From assembly GCA_030737835.1 (NCBI GenBank), contig CM060850.1, positions 27,687,385 through 27,751,384 on the forward strand: DNA of 64,000 nt, read 5' to 3'. Position numbers and translations under genes: made by a program. The stretch comes from Acorus gramineus. Its lineage: Eukaryota; Streptophyta; Magnoliopsida; Acorales; Acoraceae. Shown in pieces: positions 11,791-23,000 of this stretch (position 1 is the first letter of the stretch; each line of letters opens with the position of its first letter). Under the pieces are notes generated by a model, which saw nothing but the letters and a program-made list of their open reading frames with translations, was not told where the DNA came from and ran no database searches.

Positions 11791-12271
11791 TTTTGCAACC
11801 GAGTTTACAGCACACATACATCTTGATTTTTTTCGAAGTATATATATATTTGACTAATAAAGTATATTATTGTATATAAAAATGAAGGACGTACTCGTAT
11901 GAATTGAATGCATACATTTTTATGTTTTTAATAAAAGAGCATATACTAAAGTGGAGTATATACAGCGTAAGTTGATTCCAATCGTTTCATATTTTGCATT
12001 AGTCTGCATAATTCATGTGACGATTGAAATCGCGACTAAAAAAAGGGACCAGATGTATCAATGCCTATAACTACTTGGGCAATCAGTATACATTCACAAC
12101 AAGAAAACAATATGAACATAATAGACTAATAAAAAAAAAAATTGATCATAGAAGAGGCAACTCACTCACAGTATGATATATATTTTTTTGAATTTAATTT
12201 GCAAGCGTAAAACATTAAGAGTCCCGGATAGTTTTTTTTTTTCGAGAAAGGTTAGGCCGCTTTTTAAAACA

Positions 12272-12686
12272 TCAGAGTCCCGGATAGTTACGGCAGAAGA
12301 GGAGGCTACCGTGTGAGAGATCTCTGCATCTCCTCGACGACGCCGAGCTCAGGCGCGACGTCAGCCTCGCGTCCGCAACCGCGCTGTGCAGTGGCATCAG
12401 CGACGCGAAGGCCCCCAACACAGAAGAAGGTCTGCAAAAGAAAATTTGAGGAGACAAAACGCGTGAAACCTAATGAATGTGGAAGGCGACGCTGGGAGGG
12501 TTGGATTAGGGTTTCCTGTTGTGACCTTGTGAAAGATGGAGGGCGTCGGAGGGACGATGAGGAGAGCGGGACCCTCGAAGAAGGCGGTGACGGAGCGAGA
12601 GACGGCGGTCGTCGATTTGTCCGGATGGAGGATCGGACGGTCGAGATGGCGGCCCGGTTGATGGATCTCATGCAGATCGACGCCAT
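12272..12686 (-). CDS. NFD6: NFD6-like mitochondrial protein, copy 1
   Basis: Two exons on the minus strand: 12686-12526 and 12431-12272. A 94-base GT-AG intron (12525-12432) has donor ACAAG|GTCACA and acceptor TTTTGCAG|ACC. The joined frame encodes 106 residues. The N-terminus (MASICMRSINRAAISTVRSS) is basic, Arg/Ser-rich and lacks acids, like a mitochondrial presequence. The C-terminal half carries the family hallmark FASLMPLHSAVADARLTSRL followed by a Ser-rich CRDLSHG segment. Arabidopsis NUCLEAR FUSION DEFECTIVE 6 is a small mitochondrial protein needed for polar-nuclei fusion; its biochemical role is not known. The longer unspliced frames here (12306-12686 -, 12313-12777 +) are a read-through and a shadow. 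The coding exons are identical to copy 2. Assignment is by recalled motif. Confidence 0.82.
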
Positions 12687-13159
12687 GAAAAAGGATCGAA
12701 AAGGCGACGAGGGTTTTTATCGATTGGCGATCGGAAAAGGGCCAATTTGGAAGCGGGGCTGGGTTATTTCTTTTTGAAAATGTTAAACAATACGGTCTTT
12801 TTACATTTCAAACCTAATCTAATTTTAATAATGTATATGTTATATAACCATGTATATTTTTTTTTTGATAAAAAAAAATATATATTTTTTTTATTTTGAG
12901 TTAAATGAATCTATTTTTTAGTGAGTTTAAAAAAAATAATTAAAACTTAATTATGTATATGTTTATTGATATTTTAATAAAGTATATAAGACTGCATTTT
13001 AAGTCGTAAAAAAAAAAAATTGAGTATAACAACCCTCTTCTTATTATGCTGAAAGTGGAGTTTACTAAATCTATTTCTAAAAAATAAATAAATAAAATTG
13101 TAGTTTAATTAAAAATTATAAACACTTTTTTACAAAAAAATAAATAAAAATAAATCTTT

Positions 13160-13662
13160 CATAATCGGTGGAAAAACACTTCCTAGAAACAAAAGCTGAT
13201 GCTCAAATTCGTTTTCAAATACACGTACAAAAATCTTCAACAAGTTGGTGTTGGGAAGACACTCCAGTGGAGATTCCCAAGGCCAGAGATTTGGAAAAGA
13301 ATGTGGAGACTTCCAGTTTTTCCTTCTGTAAAGATTTTTTTATGGAAGTTACAGTGGAACAGATTACCCACAAAGATGTTATTGGACTCAATGGGAGTTC
13401 ATATAGATCTGATGTGCCCGATATGTCAGCTTAATCCTAAGAATACCAGACACTTGTTTGGGGAATGTGCATTGGTTGCAGACTGTTGGAATAAAATTCC
13501 ATCATTTTGGAAACCATCACATAATATTTGGCAATCTCTATATTGGTTGAATGTGTTTTCAGGCCAACATTGGAAAAGGAACAAAGAAGGCCAAATGAAA
13601 TTAATACTCTTTGTAATGTTATGGCAGATCTGCAAGGCTAGGAATCTATTGGTTTTCCAAGG
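13160..13662 (+). pseudogene. LINE fragment with zf-RVT zinc-binding region (truncated)
   Basis: The frame from 13199 encodes WKRMWRLPVFPSVKIFLWKL followed by a cysteine/histidine pattern (CPICQLN ... HLFGEC), the zf-RVT domain found after the reverse transcriptase of plant LINEs. The usual LWQICKARN segment follows. It is cut at about 13662, where the sequence jumps into the interior of the hAT-like element at the start of duplication unit 2. No start region or reverse-transcriptase core is present, so it is a dead remnant. Confidence 0.8.
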
Positions 13663-14001
13663 AAAAAAATCATTCCTCAATTTGACACATGTAACTAACC
13701 TTTTTAAATCCATCAAAACCATCATTATAAATAAATAAAAAAAGGGGAGGATAAGAGAAATAAGACAAAAAGTGAACCCCTTATCACAAACAAAAGGGGG
13801 TTTTCATTACACAAAAGTTTGAACTTTTATAAATCTGAATTATCTAATGAAGTGAGAAATAACATAAAGGGGACCATTTAATCAAGACTTTTGTTATGCG
13901 TGTGAGCGTCTAGTGCTTTTTAACCTGTCTACCGCTTGCGCGGCGCCTAGGCGTCACCCAAACAAACATGACAATTCAGGCGGCACCCAAACAACTATGA
14001 C

Positions 14002-14175
14002 ATGGAAGGAGGTGAAATTCTTCAGAGGTTAGATTCGGAACAAGAAATTCAAGGAGAGATCCGAAAGAGAGTTGGTGCAATTCTAAACCTTATCGCATAC
14101 TCGATCTGTTTTAACATCAAAGTGGTGTCTTTCTCGTACATTTCAATGATCAAGTCAGAGATATGTAATACCTAA
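14002..14175 (+). CDS. Small open frame of 57 codons (gene fragment?)
   Basis: Begins at the ATG in the hAT target-site word (ACATGGAA) and reads MEGGEILQRLDSEQEIQGEI and onward for 57 codons to TAA. The equivalent in unit 1 (from 8945) is interrupted by a TAA after 16 codons. The first ~35 residues look like a real amphipathic helix and faintly recall the N-terminal helix of animal translin, but this is too short to assign. It may be a captured or abandoned first exon. No function is proposed. Confidence 0.25.
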   Translation: MEGGEILQRLDSEQEIQGEIRKRVGAILNLIAYSICFNIKVVSFSYISMIKSEICNT

Positions 14176-15487
14176 TGTTGTAGTGAGTGCATCTTTATTT
14201 ATGAACAAATTCTAATGTGTTTAATACAATTTGTTAACGTGATAGAATCTTTCACGTGACAACTTTTACAATTGTTACGTATTCATTGACCTGGTCAACC
14301 GTGACAACTAAGCTCTAGTTGCCTATTGATATGACAATTATGACGTGATAGCTATCACAATCACATGCCTTCAGATTTTATGTTTGATTTCTTTTGTTCT
14401 TCATGACCTGTCCTCATAGTGCTAGTGGACGATATTTGTCTTCAAACTGCCTCTAAACGAGGTTTGTCCTCAGACCCAGTCAATCATCTTCCAATGATAA
14501 AGACTCTATTCTCAAACCATGATTCTTATATGATTATGGACACACATCGCTCACCTAAATGATGTTAAATTTTTCCTTCACAATATAATATATAATTTAT
14601 TATTAATCATTATTACAAAACACATAATTACTATTTATAAAAATGTAAATAAATGATTAAATCAACAAACATCTCTAACATTTATAAAAGAGATTAAAAG
14701 ATCAAATCCAAAAAATAAATAATCAACAAACACTCTATTAACATACTTTTATGATTGATTTGACAAGAGGATAAGTGATGGGACAAAGAGTAATTATGAG
14801 AATAAATGAGTGAAAGAACAACTTATTCTCATTTTGTATAAAAAATAATTAAGATAAACCACGAAACAGCTGTCTCAATTTTAAAATGAAAATAAAGATA
14901 TTTTGTTCTACGTAAAAGTTGTGATAACATTTAACCTCACTTTTTAATCCAATTTTAACAAATGTGAATATAAACAAAATTGATGAACTTTTTTTCTCTT
15001 AGAATTAAGACAGTAGGATGAGGGCAATGATAGGTTCAGATCACAGAATCACCTCTCACTGACTGATCAAGCTTTGATGCATTCCAAAAAGAAGGGTAAA
15101 TACCAGCTTTTTTTATACACAGTAAGGACAATGTTAAAATACACTCTTTATGCTGATACTAAAAACTTATGAGCCAAAGCAATCCATGCAATTCATCGGA
15201 TAAGACTGAAATTTAACTAGGTTCATCAGCACGCTCTGCATCATGCATTCATTGCGTACTGAAACATAATCTGGTACACTAGCATGCAAAAACGCAAATC
15301 ACACAGGAAGTGGGTAGTAAACAACTTCACTGAGAAAGTAAATGTTTTACATTATACACGACCTAAAACAATGATCCGATATTTTTTCCCATGTTGAAGT
15401 TTCCACTAACCTTCCATTATTGTGCTTGTTTTGAATTTTATGCTTGAGAGTTTTTACAATACATCCACCTTGACATCCATCAATGAC

Positions 15488-15750
15488 TGTTCGCGTATTT
15501 TCTAACAACGGTAACTTTTGGATCCATACAACATGGTTGACCTAAAAGCTACCTCACAATATTTTCCTTGTATTCAGCAATAATAGTTGAACACACAAAT
15601 ACAAGGCATATTGTTTCACTAAGCCATCTTTTGGTCCTATTGGAAACATTTTGATCTATCTGTCCTTGCATTTCATCAAGTTCTATTAAAATAAGCAACA
15701 AGGTCCCATCTTTAGATAAGTACTGCCCCTACAAATGCATCATCTAATGA
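15488..15750 (-). pseudogene. Decayed LINE reverse-transcriptase fragment (unit 2)
   Basis: Duplicate of the remnant at 10430-10690, with the same TMLYGSKC motif on the minus strand and the same frame breaks. Confidence 0.45.
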
Positions 15751-16625
15751 TGTCTTAGGAAGAGAGTATGCATTATTAAATTAGAAATCAATTTCTATTA
15801 AATTAAACCCTCTTCTCTTTTGCAAGTCCGCAGAGAGAAAAAGTCCACCTATCAACTTTTTGTTGAATATATAGCTAGAGCGTTCACACTTGTGAGTGTT
15901 GGGAACATAAGTGGTAGGTCCATAAAAGTCCAGTTTTTTTATCTTTCAGGAATCATGTGCCTGCAGGAATCAAATACCTCAAATTGGTTTCATAAGATGA
16001 AAAATGCTTAGAAACTAAACTTGCTTCTCTAATCTTTCTTAACAAAATGCAATAGAGAGTCCTGTGAAACATATGTTGACTGAAGAAGTTTTTTAAAAAA
16101 AAACATGAAAACCCTTCACAAAAGAAGTTAGAAATATAATATGCTAGATAGTAGAATCAGTTGCCCAATTTATTAACCAACTGAAAATCTAAACATAACA
16201 TTGAAATGTTAGATTTAAATTCCACCATTCCAACCATGAGAATGAATGTCCACGCCAGAAATTACGACAGCAACAAGTATTTAGACAACTGAATATAATC
16301 TTAAAACACTCAAATTGTCAAGACAAACATTAAGATCATCACAGACAATCAACCAAATATAACCATTGTAACAGGGCTTGTAAGCTACGACACAAAGCTA
16401 GGACAAAACTTGTCAAAGGTGGATGTGCCTCGTCAAAACTGGATGGGCAACCACTGATTAACATATTAAGGGAAAAAGAACAACAATCTGATAATTAATA
16501 TATAAGAGATCACAATAGAAGTAATCTAGATCAAAACTTTCTTAATTTAGTTATGAAAAACAGTTCAGTGATTGCCGAGCAAGATCTCACTCAAGCCAAA
16601 CATAATACACAAAACAAGTATAAGT

Positions 16626-16860
16626 ATTGTCCCTTAAGCCGATGGCATGATGGTTTAACGACGACTCCTCCCCTTTGGGGGGGCGCGGTTCGATTCCTTC
16701 TGACAGCAAGACTCTCTAAGCTGGTTTTCATGGACTTATGTTCAACCGTCCATTCTGAGTCTGTAATGACCCACACTTTCATAATTCATAGAAGTAGTAA
16801 TGGTCTGAGTAGTCTATTAAGGCCCTTGTACAAAAAGAACACAAAAAATGTTACAGTCTT
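16626..16860 (+). mobile_element. tRNA-derived SINE (unit 2)
   Basis: Copy of the unit-1 SINE, with A-box-like word at 16643-16653 and B box at 16687-16697. It was duplicated with the segment and does not represent a second insertion. Confidence 0.65.
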
Positions 16861-17327
16861 TTTTGCAACAGAGTTTACAGCACACATACATCTTGATTTT
16901 TTTCGAAGTATATATATATTTGGCTAATAAAGTATATTATTGTATATAAAAATGAAGGACGTACTCGTATGAATTGAATGCATACATTTTTATGTTTTTA
17001 ATAAAAGAGCATATACTAAAGTGGAGTATATACAGCGTAAGTTGATTCCAATCGTTTCATATTTTGCATTAGTCTGCATAATTTATGTGACCATTGCAAA
17101 AGGGACCAGATGTATCAATGCCTATAACTACTTGGGCAATCAGTATACATTCACAACAAGAAAACAATATGAACATAATAGACTAATAAAAAAAAAAAAT
17201 TGATCATAGAAGAGGCAACTCACTCACAGTATGATATATATTTTTTTGAATTTAATTTGCAAGCGTAAAACATTAAGAGTCCCGGATAGTTTTTTTTTCG
17301 AGAAAGGTTAGGCCGCTTTTTAAAACA

Positions 17328-17742
17328 TCAGAGTCCCGGATAGTTACGGCAGAAGAGGAGGCTACCGTGTGAGAGATCTCTGCATCTCCTCGACGACGCC
17401 GAGCTCAGGCGCGACGTCAGCCTCGCGTCCGCAACCGCGCTGTGCAGTGGCATCAGCGACGCGAAGGCCCCCAACACAGAAGAAGGTCTGCAAAAGAAAA
17501 TTTGAGGAGACAAAACGCGTGAAACCTAATGAATGTGGAAGGCGACGCTGGGAGGGTTGGATTAGGGTTTTCTGTTGTGACCTTGTGAAAGATGGAGGGC
17601 GTCGGAGGGACGATGAGGAGAGCGGGACCCTCGAAGAAGGCGGTGACGGAGCGAGAGACGGCGGTCGTCGATTTGTCCGGATGGAGGATCGGACGGTCGA
17701 GATGGCGGCCCGGTTGATGGATCTCATGCAGATCGACGCCAT
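17328..17742 (-). CDS. NFD6: NFD6-like mitochondrial protein, copy 2
   Basis: Exons 17742-17582 and 17487-17328 with a 94-base intron (17581-17488), exactly parallel to copy 1. The intron differs by a visible base change, but both coding exons, and so the 106-residue protein, are the same. The upstream leader also differs slightly from copy 1 (one base near 17747). Both copies retain start, stop and splice sites, so nothing marks either as a pseudogene. The copies share upstream DNA to the LINE boundary, so they probably share proximal promoter sequences and differ only in distal context. The function is as for copy 1 and rests on family resemblance. Confidence 0.82.
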
Positions 17743-18214
17743 GAAAGAGGATCGAAAAGGCGACGAGGGTTTTTATCGATTAGCGATCGGAAAAGGCCCA
17801 ATTTGGAAGCGGGGCTGGGTTATTTCTTTTTGAAAATGTTAAACAATACGGTCTTTTTACATTTCAAACCTAATCTAATTTTAATAATGTATATGTTATA
17901 TAACAATGTATATTTTTTTTTTGATAAAAAAATATACATCTTTTTTTATTTTAAGTTAAATAAATCTATTTTTTTTAGTGAGTTTAAAATAAATAATTAA
18001 CGCTTAATTATGTATATGTTTTACTGAATATTTAATAAAGCATATAAGACTGTATTTTAGATCGTAACAAAAAATTGGGTATAACAACACCCTTTTTATC
18101 ATGCATGAAGTCGAGTTTACTAAATCCATTTCTAAAAAATAAATAAATAAAATTGTAGTTTAATTAAAAATTGTAAACGTCTTTTTACGGAAAATAAATA
18201 AAAATAAATTTTTC

Positions 18215-19200
18215 ATCATTGGTGGAAAAACACTTCCTAGAAACAAAAGCTGATGCTCAAATTCATTTTCAAATACACGTACAAAATTCTTCAACAAGTT
18301 GGTGTTGGGAAGACACTCCAGTGGAGATTCCAAAGGCCAGAGATTTGGAAAAGAATGTGGAGACTTCCAGTTTTTCCTTCTGTAAAGATTTTTTTATGGA
18401 AGTTACTGTGGAACAGATTACCCACAAAGATGTTATTGGACTCAATGGGAGTTCATATAGATCTGATGTGCCCGATATGTCAGCTTAATCCTAAGAATAC
18501 CAGACACTTGTTTGGGGAATGTGCATTGGTTGCAGACTGTTGGAATAAAATTCCATCATTTTGGAAACCATCACATAATATTTGGCAATCTCTATATTGG
18601 TTGAAACATTCTCTTTGGCGCAAGAATGTTTCTTGTTTTTGGCAGGTTGGGAACCAACTCCATTATTTGAAACTCCCAACAGTTGGGTTTAATTTTGGAT
18701 ATTCAATGCCCCCCAGGTCTTTGGTATCAAATGGATCTATAAGGAGCACTTATATCCTCACACATGGGAGTGTTGATGTTGACACAAGAATTGCAGGAGC
18801 AGCATTTATTTTGCTTCAGCCATCACCGACGCAAGTGTTGGGGGCTGGATTTATGTATTGGCCTTGGGCTCGACCTCTTCTAATGGAAGCGGAGGCTATT
18901 CGATTGGGTGTTCAAAAAGCTAAAGGGATGGGTTTAAGAAGGATATGTGTTTGTTCCAACTCTCAGATAGTGATATAGCTATTAAGAGGATCGGATTAGG
19001 CGCTCCCTCTATTGCTTCTATTGTCCAAGATATTCGTCATGTGAGTTCACAGTTGGAGTTCACACAGTTTGTTAAAGTCTCACAAGACTGTATTCGAGGA
19101 CCTAAAATTTTGGCTAAATTTGCAAGGAGAAGCAAGAAATCAGGATATAACATGTATCTTCAAGAATTCCAGGTCCGCGACTTATTCCAGTTTTTGTAAA
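18215..19200 (+). pseudogene. LINE 3' region: zf-RVT plus RNase H remnant
   Basis: The frame from 18253 gives the same zf-RVT region as unit 1, then skips the linker present at 13552-13662. It goes on to an RNase H-like domain (VSNGS ... MEAEAIRLGVQKAKGMGL ... CSNSQIVI). A stop or frame shift near 18970 breaks it, and the end of the domain continues in another frame (DSDIAIKRIG ... ILAKFARRSK, to 19199). This is the order of a plant LINE ORF2 C-terminus. The stop and the linker deletion mean it is dead. Confidence 0.82.
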
Positions 19201-19271
19201 CTTATCTCAATGTATAAATCAAGTTGAGACTCATATGAGGGAGTCCAACATATTGTAAATAATATATTTTG

Positions 19272-20068
19272 GTATATGAATGAATTGCCCTTTGTGGGTC
19301 TTGAAACCAAAAAAAGAAAAATACACGTACAACTCATGTGGAATGTCTCAGAAAATAAAATAGCATTGAAAAAAATAGAATCATTCACTTATCAAAACTG
19401 AATGATCATATAAATTAGGTAGCACAATTTGACATTAAATGAAAAATGATAGAACTAAATAACTCATATCAAATAAAACCATTCATGAATTGAAATGAAT
19501 AGTTTGCTTACTTGTGGTGAGAGTTCATGGTTTACATGTGTTAAGGATTAGTCTTGTATTCGAATCTTAATGCTAACTTACCCACTTGTTGATTGACGAT
19601 TATTCAAAAGAATTTTTTTGTTAAACTGAGACAAACAGGCGGAGATAGCCTTCCTAATAAACAGACCGAGGTAGCCTTCCCAGCTTGACTGTAAAGACAA
19701 CCACGGTTCCCTCCAATATCACAAAAAAAAGAAGTCATATCAACTAAATTAGAAAAACCATAAATCAAACTAAAAAACATGACATCAAAGTAGTATTATT
19801 ATTAGGTGTAAAATTAAATTTTTAGCATTAGATTGAACTGATCAACTGTTATATTAACTAAAAGTATATTCAAATTAAACAACTCATGAATCAAAATTGA
19901 ACTGAACCATTCGAGAGTTCTCTCTTCCTTAAAGAATATCTGGTACACCCTCATTAAATTTACAGACGATTGCGATTTCTATTTCGTATAATTTTTTATA
20001 CAAAGCGCCTGGAAATAAATATGACAGACCAGTAGAGGCAATTGCAAAGATTTGGTTGCAATTATTCA
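19272..20068. other. Intergenic; possible SINE remnant at 19500-19700
   Basis: Mostly AT-rich DNA downstream of the LINE and the NOA1 gene. A B-box-like word (TATTCGAATCT near 19557) and the following sequence suggest an eroded tRNA-derived SINE, but the A box is weak. Nothing else is recognised. Confidence 0.3.
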
Positions 20069-23000
20069 TCAAAAATGCCACTTTGGTCTCATCTCTTCTT
20101 CCTTCTCAGTCAAATCTTGGTATTCATACCATTCCCCACCATCCTTACTCACCGGCAATGGAGGCCGGACAAAAATCTCGACTGGCTTTGGAACGTGGAC
20201 ATCGAGATGAAGCACACCTGAAGCTTTAATGGTGTTGGTTGAATGCGAGGTAACATTGGACTGTTTGGTGACTGGGTTCACAGCTATCCAACCCAGACCT
20301 GATATAGCTATGTCACAAGCAGGTCTGTCCAAGGAGAAGATCACATTCAATGTGATTGAATTAATTCAGCATTTCTATATGGAAGAGATCATCAATTCAT
20401 GTTAATACTGTGTATACCTGTGATGGTCTTCATATTTTATCTCCAAATGGCGCACTGATTGAAGCCCTGACCAGTGCTCCAATCTTTCTTTCCCGGACGG
20501 AGGGGTTAACCCAATTCCAAGTTCTTTCTGCAAAGACAAATCTTAGTTGATTCAATGAAAGTTTTCTGACTATATATATTAAAAACCAAACTAATCTAGG
20601 TTTCGAAGAGGAGTATCTTAAATATGTATATAGAAGAAGCTATAGATTTCAAGGATTCAACGTGAAAGATGGTTGAAATCAGCTATAAATAATTCAAAGA
20701 CATCAGTGTGGCTTACAAGCAAAACACGCGATTTATATATATATATATATATATATGCAAGCTACAACTACTGCAGCAAGCAAGGGGTAAGAAGAAAAAA
20801 ATTGAATAAACGCATTCCAATTATTCAGTTCGGATGCAGACAATGACATTAGAATCAAGAAGAAAATATTACATCATAATACTCATCAGCATCAACAGTT
20901 GGAACCATATGAATCTGCAAGGCTTTGGGACCGTAGAATGTCAAACGTGTCTCTGGAAGAACCTGTACTTTCATGCATATTCAGTTTCAAGTCACAACCT
21001 CAAAATGGAAAACTTCACAGCTTAAATGCAAATATAAGGTTTGGGGTAATAAAAAACCTTCAGAACATCAATCCTAACAAGTCCACCCCAGAATAATGTA
21101 ACACCATTCAAATTATCACCTTCTACATCTGAATCAACCTGAAACTATATAACATATTTAGAAATTATTTTAACATATAGTGATCCGAGCCAAATGCCTA
21201 AGAAGAAATGCTGGTGAAAAGATCCACATACAGGGAACAATTGGCCCCTCAGGCGGCTCTGAGGAGCTAGGGAAGGAAGATCTTCAGAATGAACAACTGC
21301 TGCTTGTCTATGGTGAAGATGCACTCCAGGTGTGTCAAATAACTTCTGTAGCATAATAGAAGCTATGAGGCAACTTGTAAAGCATCAGTTGATATAATTT
21401 AAAATAAAAAACATAGAACAGAATTAGATGGTGGATTCTGAGTTATGAAGTTCGATAATGCCAAATGGATGGTTTTGAGAAATTAATAGGTATCTCTCAT
21501 GGCGTGTAATGAATTTTATGGTGATCATTATACTTATTTGAAACAATAAATCACAAGCAACAACAACAATAAAACATACCCCGCCTCCTTGGAAAGCATT
21601 GATTTGGATAGGACCAAGTGTCGTCCCAGGAACAGCGGACTGCATTGGTTTGTACTTTTGTGCAGCTGCAGCAACTGGATCTTTCTCGGCCATGGTCCCT
21701 GTCATTGCCAAGAAAGAGAACGACAAGTTTACTAATAGAAGAAACTTGGTATTCAGAGGGAAGGTTGTTATAAGATGTGCAAGCAGATGCATATGAACCA
21801 ATAATATACATCTCTGAAATTGTCTTAAAGACAGGGTAATGAAAAGAATAACCCCTAGACCCAAAAATCCGATGTGATTTTCTCCTGATATAAACAATAC
21901 AGGCATTTGAGAATAAAACTTATCAAGACCATTGTATCAAAGAAATCTAAGCTAATCCTTTACTGAAGAATTGTTAACATGAACTCTGTGCTATATCTAC
22001 AATGAAGTAATTTAAATAAATAAATAAACAATTTGAGGCACTTACTCAGCAAAGCATTAATAAAAGCAGATTTCCCAACATTTGCTGAACCCTGTACAAT
22101 AAATAATACACATTTCAGAGGCATAAAAATAATTGAAACAAGTACATTCACAAAAAAAAAGGAAAAATATTTGGGATTTGGTGCTCCCTGAGTGGGGCCC
22201 TAGGCGGTCGCCTGCTTCGCCAAGAGTCAGGGCCAGATGGATTGGATAACCTACAAGATTGTCATATGAAGTTCAATGCTTTCTAATGTTTATCCCCACT
22301 TGTTGCCGTTAATACCACTTTCTAATTTTTCTAATTCTCTGTCCTTGACATACTTTGATTTTTGCCAACCTCCATTTTTTAGAATACTCCATATCAGATA
22401 TGTCATGTAGGATTCTAATATAAAAACACATTTACATTATACTTTTAATATATTATTTGCATTTGACATAAAGATTCTGGCAACCATATTGCATGTTGTC
22501 AGTATGATATGTATTGTCTTCTTTTATGACATCCAGGTTTCTTCATTTATCCAGGTTTGCACACCAAGACCATGTCATCTAGACTATCCTCAATTACTTG
22601 AAAATTCGCTGTGGAAATTGTGGAAATTTACAAAAAAAAAAAAGTATGAATATGTATATGGGGGCCATTTTATAATCTCGCCTAGGGCCACACATAGAAT
22701 GATTACACTCAAAGTCGGCCCTGCCACCCCCCATGACAAATTCATATAAAGAAAAGAATGTTAGAATACCAATATGCACATGCGAAGCACCAAGCATATC
22801 TGCTTGACAGGTAGAGGAAAGGACCTGGCAGCATATAACACACAGATACTCCTATCCAAATGTTTATGCAGGACATTTTTGTCATAAATGGATATTTTTG
22901 GATTTCTAAAGAATAGATATAACATTCATTTCATGTAAAATAAATTCATATTCAACCTTTTCAAATAAAATAAAATAATATAAATCATCAATTCAATGCA

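Larger units (their letters stand above)
8617..13551. repeat. Segmental tandem duplication, unit 1
   Basis: This stretch is nearly identical, in the same orientation, to 13663-18605, with an offset of about 5046-5071 bases because of small indels. It contains the right part of a hAT-like element, AT-rich DNA, a reverse-transcriptase remnant, a SINE, an NFD6-like gene and the start of a LINE zinc-knuckle region. The unit then continues for 111 bases of LINE sequence (13552-13662) not kept in unit 2. Confidence 0.95.
13663..18605. repeat. Segmental tandem duplication, unit 2
   Basis: Head-to-tail copy of 8617-13551. It begins inside the hAT-like element (AAAAAAATCATTCCTCAATT shared with unit 1) and ends at TATTGGTTGA inside the LINE zf-RVT region. 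Most of the unit differs from unit 1 only by scattered single-base changes and small indels, such as a short local insertion near 16387-16400 and a deletion near 17090. Confidence 0.95.

Noticed and set aside
12313..12777. 154-codon plus-strand frame (also 17369-17833)
   Set aside because: It is the antisense shadow of the GC-rich NFD6-like gene, whose minus-strand exons have proper splice sites and family motifs.
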